From NCBI GenBank assembly GCA_017936765.1, contig JAGBEX010000014.1:62001-126000 (forward strand): a stretch of DNA of 64,000 bases, given 5' to 3'. Shown in pieces: positions 53,165 to 59,496 of the stretch. The stretch's first letter is position 1; each line of letters starts with the position of its first letter. The notes below the pieces were generated by a model. It was not told where the DNA came from and searched no databases. It saw nothing but the letters and a program-made list of their open reading frames with translations. This DNA is from Clostridia bacterium. Lineage in GTDB: Bacteria > Bacillota > Clostridia > Christensenellales > Aristaeellaceae. A program made the translations under genes and the position numbers.

Positions 53165-53201
53165 GCTGTGGCAATGTTAAGAAAACGAGGTGCTTGCCTT
53201 G

Positions 53202-54377
53202 ATGAATCAGCGTGATTTTTCCGAGCTTCGCCGCAGGCTGAACCCGGATAAGCGAAACCAGCAGGTGATCCGTGGCTGCTATGTGAGCCACGAGGGTCAG
53301 GTGATCTCCACCTTTGCCCAGCCCCTTTATGGCATGGCGCAGGAGGAAGTGGAGAAGTACATGGCCATTTTCAAAAAGACCCTCAGCGGCACCGCCAACC
53401 AGAACCTGCTGCCGGTGGAGTTCACCGCCAGGCAGACCATGGAGGGCGAGGAACACAAGCTGCTGATGGATCTGCGCGCCACCGCCCTGAAGGATGACAT
53501 GGCCGTGAACGAATTCTACGAGAAGGCCATCACCTATATCCAGGCCATGAAGGAGCAGGAGGTGCAATCGGTAGAAGCGGCACAGACGGCCTGCAACTAC
53601 CTGATCCTGCTGACCTACGATGGCTATGACGTACCCTACAAGGATGGCAACGATGAGGCGGATGCGGATCGCTCCACGGATGTGTTCAGCTACATTCTCT
53701 GCGCCGTTTGCCCGGTGAAGCCCACCAAGCCTGCCCTGGGGTATTTTGCGGCGGAAGGGGAGTTCCACAACAAGCCCTCCGACTGGATGGTGGCCATGCC
53801 GGAGCTGGGCTTCCTGTTCCCCACGTTTGAGGAACGCAGCGCCAATATTTACAACGCCATGTTCTACACCCGGGACAGCGCCAACCTGCACGATGAATTC
53901 ATGAAGGCCATCTTTGGCGCGGAACCGCAAATGCCCGCCAGTACCCAGAAGGAGACCTTCCAGGCGGTGTTGCAGGAGTCTTTGCAAGAAGAATGCAGCC
54001 TGGACGTGATGCAGGCCGTGCATGAGACCGTGAGTAGCATGATCGAGGAACGCAAGGCCGATAAGCACGCCGAACCCCTGCGCCTGACCCGACAGGATGT
54101 GAAGGATGTGCTGGAAAGCAGTGGCGTTTCCCAGGAGAAGATGGACGCCTTTGACCAGCAGTACACCCAGGCCTTCGGCGCTTACACCGAGCTGCCTGCG
54201 GTGAACATGGTCACGCCCAGGTCCTTCAAGGTGAACACCCCCAGCGTGACCATCAATGTGGATCCGGCACACTCAGACCTCATCGAGACCCGCATCATCG
54301 ACGGACGGCGGTACATTCTGGTGCTGGCCGATGGCGATGTGGCGGTGAACGGTGTGAACGTGACTATTGGGGAGTAA
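53202..54377 (+). CDS. DUF4317 family protein
   Basis: A 391-residue cytoplasmic protein of a family found mainly in gut Clostridia. The start MNQRDFSELRRRLNPDKRN followed by IRGCYVSHEGQVISTF is characteristic, with later SYILCAVCPVKPTKPALGYF. The function is unknown. ATG at 53202 follows GAGGTG; a TTG at 53190 is less likely. It stands alone between promoter and terminator. Confidence 0.88.
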   Translation: MNQRDFSELRRRLNPDKRNQQVIRGCYVSHEGQVISTFAQPLYGMAQEEVEKYMAIFKKTLSGTANQNLLPVEFTARQTMEGEEHKLLMDLRATALKDDMAVNEFYEKAITYIQAMKEQEVQSVEAAQTACNYLILLTYDGYDVPYKDGNDEADADRSTDVFSYILCAVCPVKPTKPALGYFAAEGEFHNKPSDWMVAMPELGFLFPTFEERSANIYNAMFYTRDSANLHDEFMKAIFGAEPQMPASTQKETFQAVLQESLQEECSLDVMQAVHETVSSMIEERKADKHAEPLRLTRQDVKDVLESSGVSQEKMDAFDQQYTQAFGAYTELPAVNMVTPRSFKVNTPSVTINVDPAHSDLIETRIIDGRRYILVLADGDVAVNGVNVTIGE

Positions 54378-54378
54378 C

Positions 54379-54416
54379 GACGAAAAAACACCAGTGCAGG
54401 CTGGTGTTTTTTTCGT
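54379..54416. terminator. Bidirectional terminator between DUF4317 and XRE genes
   Basis: AAACACCAG pairs with CTGGTGTTT, flanked by A and T runs on both sides. Confidence 0.85.
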
Positions 54417-54420
54417 GGGG

Positions 54421-55020
54421 TCATCGCTTGAGTGCCTTCGCATCGATGCGGAAAAGCCCGTGGCGGTTGCAGTAGGCGTAAATCCACCTGACCCGCTGGG
54501 GACGGAAGCGAGCCTCGGCGCTGCCCTCGGGGAAGGTTTTCACCAGTTGCAGGGCGTTGTCGGACACGGCGGCGATGCAGGTGATGAAGTGATCCTTTCC
54601 CATGGGGTGATCGATGGTGACGTAGTATTCGCCATCGCTGTAGGCAAGCTGGATGGCGTGGGCATCGTCCGGCTCTTCGGGCTGAAGGGGAGGCAGCGTG
54701 ATGCCGCAGCAGCTGACCACCGCCTGGCCGAAGGACAGGATGCTATTGCCGCACACCGGGCAGACATACAGCACCGAGCGTTGCAGGTTGGAGGCACGGT
54801 TGCGGTTGGTGACGCTTTCGCCGGAGAATAATTCAATGATGGAAATATCCAGCGCCTTGGCCAGGGACTCCAGCAGGGAAATATCGGGGAAGCCCTGGGC
54901 GGTCTCCCATTTGCTGACGGCCTTGCTGGTCACGTGGAGCCGGGCGGCAAGTTCCTCCTGGGTGAGCCCCTTGGCTTCGCGCAAACGGCGGATCATGGTG
55001 CCGGTCACATACGGATTCAT
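54421..55020 (-). CDS. XRE regulator with desulfoferrodoxin-like C-terminal domain
   Basis: A 199-residue protein. Residues 1-70 form a Cro/CI-type helix-turn-helix (MIRRLREAKGLTQEELAARL, KAVSKWETAQGFPDISLLE). A CPVC/SCCG cysteine group follows (residues 91-108), then a stretch like the iron-binding domain of desulfoferrodoxin (YYVTIDHPMGKDHFITCIAA). It could be a regulator that reads superoxide or iron state; true superoxide-reductase ligands cannot be confirmed. The ATG at 55020 follows GGAGGGAGCAAC. Confidence 0.85.
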   Translation of the reverse strand: MNPYVTGTMIRRLREAKGLTQEELAARLHVTSKAVSKWETAQGFPDISLLESLAKALDISIIELFSGESVTNRNRASNLQRSVLYVCPVCGNSILSFGQAVVSCCGITLPPLQPEEPDDAHAIQLAYSDGEYYVTIDHPMGKDHFITCIAAVSDNALQLVKTFPEGSAEARFRPQRVRWIYAYCNRHGLFRIDAKALKR

Positions 55021-55043
55021 GTTGCTCCCTCCTTTGTGGTTGA

Positions 55044-55072
55044 AGTATAGCACAGCCGATGGTGGGAGACAA
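55044..55072 (-). promoter_or_regulatory. Promoter of the XRE-desulfoferrodoxin-like gene
   Basis: TTGTCT (55072-55067), 17-base spacer, TATACT (55049-55044), minus strand. Confidence 0.65.
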
Positions 55073-55096
55073 CCTACGCTGCGTGGAGTGGCGAAT

Positions 55097-55133
55097 GCAA
55101 AAAAAGAACCAGTCTCTTTCGAAACTGGTTCTT
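55097..55133 (-). terminator. Original tRNA-Ser terminator, now cut off from its gene
   Basis: On the minus strand AAGAACCAGTTTC pairs with its near complement (one G-T pair) and is followed by seven T residues. It stands beside the partial tRNA-Ser copy at 55135-55201, as it would have stood beside the intact gene before the element inserted. Confidence 0.75.
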
Positions 55134-55134
55134 G

Positions 55135-55201
55135 TGGCGGAGAGTTAGGGATTTGAACCCTAGGTGGGGTATAAGCCCACACACGATTTCCAGTCGTGCG
55201 C
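55135..55201. repeat. Left attachment repeat (attL): 3' fragment of tRNA-Ser
   Basis: The 67 bases are identical to 58194-58260, the 3' part of tRNA-Ser(GGA) from the anticodon arm to CCA. The identity stops abruptly on both sides, and the fragment lacks the D-arm and 5' acceptor strand, so it cannot be a working tRNA. Confidence 0.92.
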
Positions 55202-55206
55202 AACAC

Positions 55207-56070
55207 TCACAAAGCAACGTCCTGCCACACGGTGGCGGGAAGGTCAGAAAGGGGGGAAAGATGATCAGCGTAAAGATCAGCAGTCAGTTTGACCTTCGTA
55301 TGTCCCAGCGCCATCTGCAGGTGCTTCATGGGCTGGCCTTGCACCGCTGCGGCGGTGGCGAAGGTGTGCCGGAGACCGTGAAGGGTCACATTGGGCAGCC
55401 CAGCAGCTTGCAGCACCCGCTTGTGTTCCCGTTGCAGCTGCTCCGGGGTGGCATCACACAGCCAGCCCGTGATGGAGCGCGGCCAGGCTTCCAGCTCCCG
55501 GCGCAGCGCCATAGGCAACAGAATGCCACGCTCACTCCGCGCGGTTTTCAGCGGCAAGGTCTGATAAGCCCGGTTCACCCGCAGGCGCTGCCGGCGAATC
55601 ATGAGGTACCCATTTTCAAGGTCAGACCAACGAGCGCCCAGGGCTTCACCCCGGCGCAGACCGCAGAGGCAGAGCGCCAGCAGCGGGTAAAGCGGAGAGC
55701 TTTTTGCAGCCAGGATATACACCTGGGCTTCAGCAATACTCAGAATTGCCGTCTGTTTTGGCCTGTGAGGCGGCTTCGGGAGGGTGTCATGATCAATGAC
55801 ACATCCGGGACACAAGCCGAGCTTGTAGGCCACTCTGAGCGCCTTAGAGAGCATAACGCGATCCAGCTGCGCCGCGCGGGGGTGTTCCTTCGCAACAGAA
55901 ACAAGCCACGGCATCAGATCCAGCGCGTTCAGATCTGAGAGGTCGTGGCTTGCCAAGGCGGTTGGTACAGATATCGCAGCTCTATGATAACACGCCTTGG
56001 TACTTTGTGCAAGCCCGGAACCATCAACATACAGGGATAACCAGGTCTCTAGCCACTCTCCAAGAGTCAT
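55207..56070 (-). CDS. Tyrosine recombinase (integrase) of the tRNA-Ser element
   Basis: A 287-residue phage-type integrase. The N-terminal core-binding domain begins MTLGEWLETWLSLYVDG; the catalytic domain has Arg in CGLRRGEALGARWSDL, His-x-x-Arg in LHGLRHTFAT, LGHTK and the nucleophile Tyr in TADLYADHL. An arm-binding domain is short or missing. The start at 56070 has AGGAGG 9 bases upstream; a start at 56091 would include the ribosome site itself. Its expression region overlaps the start of the divergent DnaD-like gene. Confidence 0.93.
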   Translation of the reverse strand: MTLGEWLETWLSLYVDGSGLAQSTKACYHRAAISVPTALASHDLSDLNALDLMPWLVSVAKEHPRAAQLDRVMLSKALRVAYKLGLCPGCVIDHDTLPKPPHRPKQTAILSIAEAQVYILAAKSSPLYPLLALCLCGLRRGEALGARWSDLENGYLMIRRQRLRVNRAYQTLPLKTARSERGILLPMALRRELEAWPRSITGWLCDATPEQLQREHKRVLQAAGLPNVTLHGLRHTFATAAAVQGQPMKHLQMALGHTKVKLTADLYADHLSPLSDLPATVWQDVAL

Positions 56071-56116
56071 TCTCTTATGCCTCCTATGCACTCTACGTAT
56101 CTAGGAGGATTATATC

Positions 56117-56437
56117 ATGAGCATTACAACCACAACAAGTACTACTACTAGTACTAGTAGTAGTACTACCACAAGCAGTAGTAGTATCTATGAGGAGTTG
56201 GAAGATATCAAGGCAGCATATCAGGACGCAATAGGCAGACCAATGCCGCAGAGCATTGCATCCTATGTTCAACAAGAGATCATCATGGGACACATGGATG
56301 CACACGATATCCAGTATGCACTTGCCGAGACAGCAATGGCACCAAGACCCTCATGGAGATATGCTATGGCGATCATCAGCCGTTTACAGCGTGAATTACC
56401 TTGGGAAAAGAAAACGGAAGATGGTCGGTACCGATGA
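56117..56437 (+). CDS. DnaD-like protein with Ser/Thr-repeat N-terminus
   Basis: A 106-residue protein. Residues 1-23 are only Met, Ile, Ser and Thr (MSITTTTSTTTSTSSST onward), coded by ACT/AGT triplet runs that form a 30-bp palindrome. Residues 24-106 match the C-terminal DnaB_2/DnaD motif of phage and plasmid replication proteins: AIGRPMPQSIASYVQQEI, then ALAETAMAPRPSWRYAMAII. The usual N-terminal winged helix is absent. AGGAGG precedes the ATG, and a divergent TATAAT for the integrase lies within this spacer. Confidence 0.82.
   Translation: MSITTTTSTTTSTSSSTTTSSSSIYEELEDIKAAYQDAIGRPMPQSIASYVQQEIIMGHMDAHDIQYALAETAMAPRPSWRYAMAIISRLQRELPWEKKTEDGRYR
56138..56167. repeat. Perfect 30-bp palindrome inside the DnaD-like gene start
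   Basis: The left arm AGTACTACTACTAGT is the exact reverse complement of the right arm ACTAGTAGTAGTACT, with no spacer. It sits 21 bases after the start codon and about 68 bases upstream of the integrase start, inside the divergent control region. Confidence 0.9.
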
Positions 56438-56452
56438 AAGGAGGTGAGAAGA

Positions 56453-56734
56453 ATGGTCTATATTCATCCCGATGTCACCAAGGCGGCGATTGTCTGCACC
56501 TTGGAGAACGACAGCACCACAGGCACCAGCCGGGTGCTGCACCCTGATGGTCACGCCATCGGCAAGGATGTAGTGATCTACGCCACCACGGTGGAGGAGT
56601 TCACGATCCTGAAGCACCTGGGCTTCAACGTGCGCCTGAATGAGCATCCCAGCAAAGCCACCATGGAAGGGGTGGAGGTCGCCGAGACGGTGAAGAATGT
56701 CGGCTGCCCTGATGTAGCGCCGAAGGTGGAGTAA
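56453..56734 (+). CDS. Small protein of the element, unknown function
   Basis: A 93-residue soluble acidic protein, not recognised. It begins MVYIHPDVTKAAIVCTLEND and ends VGCPDVAPKVE, with two cysteines and no membrane segment. The ribosome site AAAGGAGGTGAGAAGA is full consensus, so it is very probably expressed. It starts 16 bases after the DnaD-like gene and is likely co-transcribed with it. Confidence 0.75.
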   Translation: MVYIHPDVTKAAIVCTLENDSTTGTSRVLHPDGHAIGKDVVIYATTVEEFTILKHLGFNVRLNEHPSKATMEGVEVAETVKNVGCPDVAPKVE

Positions 56735-57448
56735 CGACCCACCCGCCAGCGCTCTGGTAGGTGTCGCTCTCCGGCGGCACACAGGCGAGGGGAGTGCGTG
56801 GGGCTGCTGCGGCGAGTGCTGTACACCCGCGCTGCCCCCCGGCAGGTTTTCCCCCTTCCCCCCGGCCCCCTATCCCCCTTTTCCGCCGCGCCCCCAAAGT
56901 AACTGACCGTCGGGGGGAAGGGGGAACACCACGGAGGGGGGCAGCCGCTGTCAAGGTCGGCAGCCCCATGGGGAGTGCGAACGCCTGTGTTCCGCTCGGC
57001 TCGCTTGCAATTTGGGCCCACCCACGCCAGCCAAGCAGCAGCGCGGGTACCGGAGCGCCTGTGACCCAGCTACGACCCGCCACGGTGTCGGGCAGCTTGT
57101 CGCTCCGCTTCGCTGCGCTGTCGCGCTGCTGTTCCTCCACCTGTCAGGCAGTAGGGGCTTCATGGCCTCGCAGGGGCGTAGAGTGTCGCTCTCTACCACC
57201 GTCCGCCCGCCATCGGCCAGTCGGGCAGCCGCCCGGAGGCTGCCCTCCTTGGCCGTTGTCGCCGTGCAGCTCCTGGGGAACCCGGCAACGGTACCCGGCT
57301 TGGTCGATAGGCCTCCTCCACAGACCTTTCAGGATACACCCTGGTCAAGGGTAAAGGGCGCAAGCGCCCCGGCGCTGAAGCGCCGCCCTTGACTGGCGGG
57401 TGTCCCTTCGGCCTGTGGCAGAGGAGGCCACAGAAAGGCGGTAGTTGT
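56735..57448. other. GC-rich non-coding region of the element
   Basis: No convincing gene lies in these 714 bases: open frames exist on both strands but encode low-complexity Pro/Arg/Ser/Ala-rich sequence without ribosome sites. Long C and G runs mark 56838-56940. GTGTCGCTCTC occurs twice (near 56759 and 57183), the second copy inside the hairpin GTAGAG-tgtcgct-CTCTAC (57178-57196). The 3' end folds into the junction described at 57341-57396. Confidence 0.7.
57341..57433 (+). ncRNA. Candidate structured RNA or origin: three-way junction plus hairpin
   Basis: An outer stem GTCAAGGG (57344-57351) with CCCTTGAC (57386-57393), extendable by three wobble or Watson-Crick pairs, encloses two hairpins: GGGCGC-aa-GCGCCC (57356-57369) and GGCGC-TGAA-GCGCC (57371-57384). 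Sixteen bases later CTGTGGC (57413-57419) pairs with GCCACAG (57427-57433) and exposes AGAGGAG in its loop. It lies just before the 74-residue gene and could be its leader, a separate RNA or a replication site. Confidence 0.5.
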
Positions 57449-57673
57449 ATGGGTATTCAGTTCCGTTTCGTGGGTCACTTCCCGGCTGGCGTGGTAGCCG
57501 AAATGCAGTTCGCGTGTCGCACAGCGGCACCCGGCACCGATGGTGTGGTCGTTCTTGGTCCCGCCATCAACATGGCCTACAGGCCTCATGTGCAGTTGCT
57601 GGTCAACGCCACGGCTTCTCTGGCTGCGGCAGGCTGCAAGCACATTGTTGTCCAATGGGCTGTCCCTTTCTAA
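57449..57673 (+). CDS. Small protein of the element, unknown function
   Basis: A 74-residue protein, not recognised, starting MGIQFRFVGHFPAGVVAEM and ending CKHIVVQWAVPF. It is moderately hydrophobic but has no clear membrane helix, and contains two cysteines. AAAGGCGG lies 7 bases before the ATG. The upstream structured region may control it. Real coding is likely but less certain than for the other element genes. Confidence 0.6.
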   Translation: MGIQFRFVGHFPAGVVAEMQFACRTAAPGTDGVVVLGPAINMAYRPHVQLLVNATASLAAAGCKHIVVQWAVPF

Positions 57674-57682
57674 GGGGCAGCC

Positions 57683-57723
57683 GGGGAAGCGGTGACGCCG
57701 ATCGGCGCCGCCGTTCCCCTTTA
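57683..57723 (+). terminator. Terminator-like stem after the 74-residue gene
   Basis: GGGGAA with TTCCCC encloses a GC-rich inner stem containing the palindrome CGCCGATCGGCG, followed by TTTAACC. The U tract is short. Confidence 0.5.
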
Positions 57724-57775
57724 ACCAGAGGTTATGAGAACATGAGTTCCCACAATTTGTCCACAGGAGGTGAAC

Positions 57776-58105
57776 ATGAGAACACTGACCATCAACCACG
57801 GCTTGGAACACACGCAGCTGCTGCGGTACTTCATGGGCGTACACCAGATCATGCACCGCTACCAGGTGAGCCGGGCAACGGCCTACAGGTATCTGCGATC
57901 GGTGCCGGGGGAGTGCAAGATCAGAATCCGCATTGGGGAGGGCAAGCCCTGCACCATGGGTCAGATCGTCGCTCTCGATCGCGCACACGCCAACGCCAAG
58001 CCCGGGAACCCGCGCCTATCCCCGGAGCATCAAAAAAAGGCCATCCAGCAGCGCTGGACAGCCTACAGAAACCAACATGAGACTAATATTTCCGAAACCC
58101 ATTGA
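57776..58105 (+). CDS. Small HTH protein of the element, possible excisionase or regulator
   Basis: A 109-residue basic protein. Residues about 24-45 (GVHQIMHRYQVSRATAYRY) read as a helix-turn-helix like those of AlpA or excisionase proteins. AGGAGG lies 5 bases before the ATG at 57776. Its stop codon overlaps the -35 box of the right-end promoter, and repeated CATGAGACTA sites flank it, so it may bind there. No homologue is recognised. Confidence 0.68.
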   Translation: MRTLTINHGLEHTQLLRYFMGVHQIMHRYQVSRATAYRYLRSVPGECKIRIRIGEGKPCTMGQIVALDRAHANAKPGNPRLSPEHQKKAIQQRWTAYRNQHETNISETH

Positions 58106-58130
58106 CAATATACCATCATGAGACTATGAT
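58102..58130 (+). promoter_or_regulatory. Outward promoter at the right end of the element
   Basis: TTGACA at 58102-58107, 17-base spacer, TATGAT at 58125-58130. Direct repeats CATGAGACTA (58076-58085 and 58117-58126) surround it, the second covering the spacer end. It reads toward tRNA-Ser in the antisense direction, with no gene downstream. Confidence 0.65.
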
Positions 58131-58140
58131 AAAAGGTGAG

Positions 58141-58189
58141 GCAAAGAGAAAGAGCAGCACAACCACCCTTCCAAAGTGCGTGCTGCTCT
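58141..58189 (-). terminator. Terminator at the element's right end, usable by tRNA-Ser
   Basis: On the minus strand AGAGCAGCAC (58189-58180) pairs with GTGCTGCTCT (58160-58151) around a 19-base loop and is followed by TTCTCTTTGCC. It begins 5 bases after the tRNA 3' end. Confidence 0.65.
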
Positions 58190-58193
58190 GCGA

Positions 58194-58260
58194 TGGCGGA
58201 GAGTTAGGGATTTGAACCCTAGGTGGGGTATAAGCCCACACACGATTTCCAGTCGTGCGC
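58194..58260. repeat. Right attachment repeat (attR), within intact tRNA-Ser
   Basis: Identical over 67 bases to 55135-55201. It forms the 3' three quarters of the functional tRNA gene. Confidence 0.92.
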
Positions 58261-58284
58261 CTTAGACCACTCAGCCAACTCTCC
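58194..58284 (-). tRNA. tRNA-Ser (anticodon GGA)
   Basis: A 91-nt class II tRNA: acceptor GGAGAGT with ACTCTCC, D-arm GGCTGAGTGGTCTAAGGC, anticodon loop CTGGAAA giving GGA, a long variable arm GTGGGC-ttata-CCCAC, T-arm with GTTCAAATCC, discriminator G and encoded CCA. It is intact despite the insertion at its 3' end because the element's 67-bp repeat rebuilds that end. Confidence 0.95.
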
Positions 58285-58317
58285 ATGATGTTACGTCGGT
58301 CACCCGCAACGTTGTCT

Positions 58318-58346
58318 ATTATACACATGGGGTGGGGGATTGTCAA
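58318..58346 (-). promoter_or_regulatory. tRNA-Ser promoter
   Basis: TTGACA (58346-58341), 17-base spacer, TATAAT (58323-58318) on the minus strand; the same layout as the tRNA-Trp promoter. Confidence 0.85.
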
Positions 58347-58393
58347 GAGGGGAAATGAAAAAATTCGCAGATTTTGTGGCGGAGAAGCAATGC

Positions 58394-58422
58394 TTGCACA
58401 TGGGGGTGGGATGTGATAAAAT
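58394..58422 (+). promoter_or_regulatory. Promoter of the YdjG/YdjH-like pair
   Basis: TTGCAC at 58394-58399, 17-base spacer, TAAAAT at 58417-58422. Confidence 0.65.
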
Positions 58423-58455
58423 GTATACAACTATGGGAGTAAAGGAGGGAATGCC

Positions 58456-59496
58456 ATGAGCCAGACGGCAACGTTCAAGTGTCCGTCCTGCGGCGGGTAT
58501 CTGGAGTTTGATCCGGAGGGACAGCGGTTCCTTTGTCCTTATTGCGGTGCTTCCTTCAATGATGATGAGATCCATCAGCAATCGGAAGCCAAAGAAGAAT
58601 CTGCGGTGGAAGCGGCGCCTTCCGGCAGCTTGCGGAGCTACCATTGTCAGATGTGCGGCGCGGAGATCGTGACGGACGACACCACGGCGGCTACCCGGTG
58701 CTATTATTGCCACAATCCGGTGGTGATGACCGACCGCCTCACGGAGGCCTTTGAGCCGGATGGTGTGATCCCGTTCCAGCTGGATCGCAAGGCTGCGGAG
58801 GAAAAGTTCCGCCAGTATGTGGAAAGCAAGAAGTTCATCGACAAGGCTTTCTTTGCGCCCCAGCAGATGGAGGACTTCAGCGGCGTGTATTATCCCTATT
58901 GGTTTGCCGATGTGGAGGGCGAAGGCAGCTTCAATGGCCAGGGTACCCGGGTCAGCGTGATGACCACCCCCAAGCAGACGGTGACCACCACCCGCTATTT
59001 TGCTGTGCAGCGCGAGGGCAAGCTGAGCTTCCGCAACATGGTGCGTAAGGCGCTGAGTAAAGCTGATCGCAAGCTGAGCGACGGCATCCATCCCTATAAC
59101 ATCGATGAAGTGAAGCCCTTTGCCATGGGGTATCTCAGCGGCTTCCTGGCAGAGAAGCGGGACGTCGAGGCCGATGTGGTGAAGCCGGAAATAGTGCAGG
59201 AGGCCCAGGGCTATGCTCAGCGCATGATGAGCGACAAGGCCGACTACAACAGCCTGAGCGGCAGCACGGAGTTCCGCGTGAAGAAGGCTGACATGAAGTA
59301 TATGCTCCTGCCCGCCTGGGTACTGACCTACAAGGGTGAAAAGGGCGGAGAGCCGTATTACTACATGATGAACGGACAGACCGGCGCTGTGTGCGGCAAG
59401 CTGCCCCTGAAGAAAAGCAAGCTGCTTTTGTGCAGCCTGCTGGCGGGCGCTGCGGTGTGCATCGCCCTGTGCATTGGAGGTGCTGTGATATGGTAA
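58456..59496 (+). CDS. YdjG-like zinc-ribbon membrane protein
   Basis: A 346-residue protein with two N-terminal zinc ribbons (CPSC/CPYC and CQMC/CYYC), a long soluble middle domain (GVYYPYWFADVEG is typical) and one C-terminal membrane helix (LLLCSLLAGAAVCIALCIGG). It matches YdjG of Bacillus, which with YdjH anchors phage-shock-like proteins at the membrane. AAAGGAGGG precedes the ATG. It overlaps the next gene by 7 bases. Confidence 0.87.
   Translation: MSQTATFKCPSCGGYLEFDPEGQRFLCPYCGASFNDDEIHQQSEAKEESAVEAAPSGSLRSYHCQMCGAEIVTDDTTAATRCYYCHNPVVMTDRLTEAFEPDGVIPFQLDRKAAEEKFRQYVESKKFIDKAFFAPQQMEDFSGVYYPYWFADVEGEGSFNGQGTRVSVMTTPKQTVTTTRYFAVQREGKLSFRNMVRKALSKADRKLSDGIHPYNIDEVKPFAMGYLSGFLAEKRDVEADVVKPEIVQEAQGYAQRMMSDKADYNSLSGSTEFRVKKADMKYMLLPAWVLTYKGEKGGEPYYYMMNGQTGAVCGKLPLKKSKLLLCSLLAGAAVCIALCIGGAVIW

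Larger units (their letters stand above)
55135..58260. mobile_element. Small integrative element in tRNA-Ser(GGA), about 3.06 kb
   Basis: The direct 67-bp repeats at both ends and a tyrosine recombinase gene whose stop lies 5 bases from the left repeat define an element with a period of 3059 bases. Cargo is a DnaD-like replication-type protein and three small unknown proteins. There are no genes for conjugation, capsid, packaging or resistance. A 714-base GC-rich structured region occupies almost a quarter of it. It may be a phage satellite, a mobilisable element or a remnant that still looks intact. Confidence 0.9.

Noticed and set aside
55135..55201. Second tRNA-Ser gene
   Set aside because: Only the 3' 67 bases are present; the 5' acceptor strand and D-arm are missing, so it is an attachment-site fragment.
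56138..56167. CRISPR array or iteron block
   Set aside because: It is one palindrome of overlapping triplet runs, with no spacers; no CRISPR array or cas gene is seen in the window.
56761..57354. A 197-codon plus-strand frame in the GC-rich part of the element
   Set aside because: Pro/Ser/Arg-rich low-complexity product, no ribosome site, and equally long frames on the other strand.
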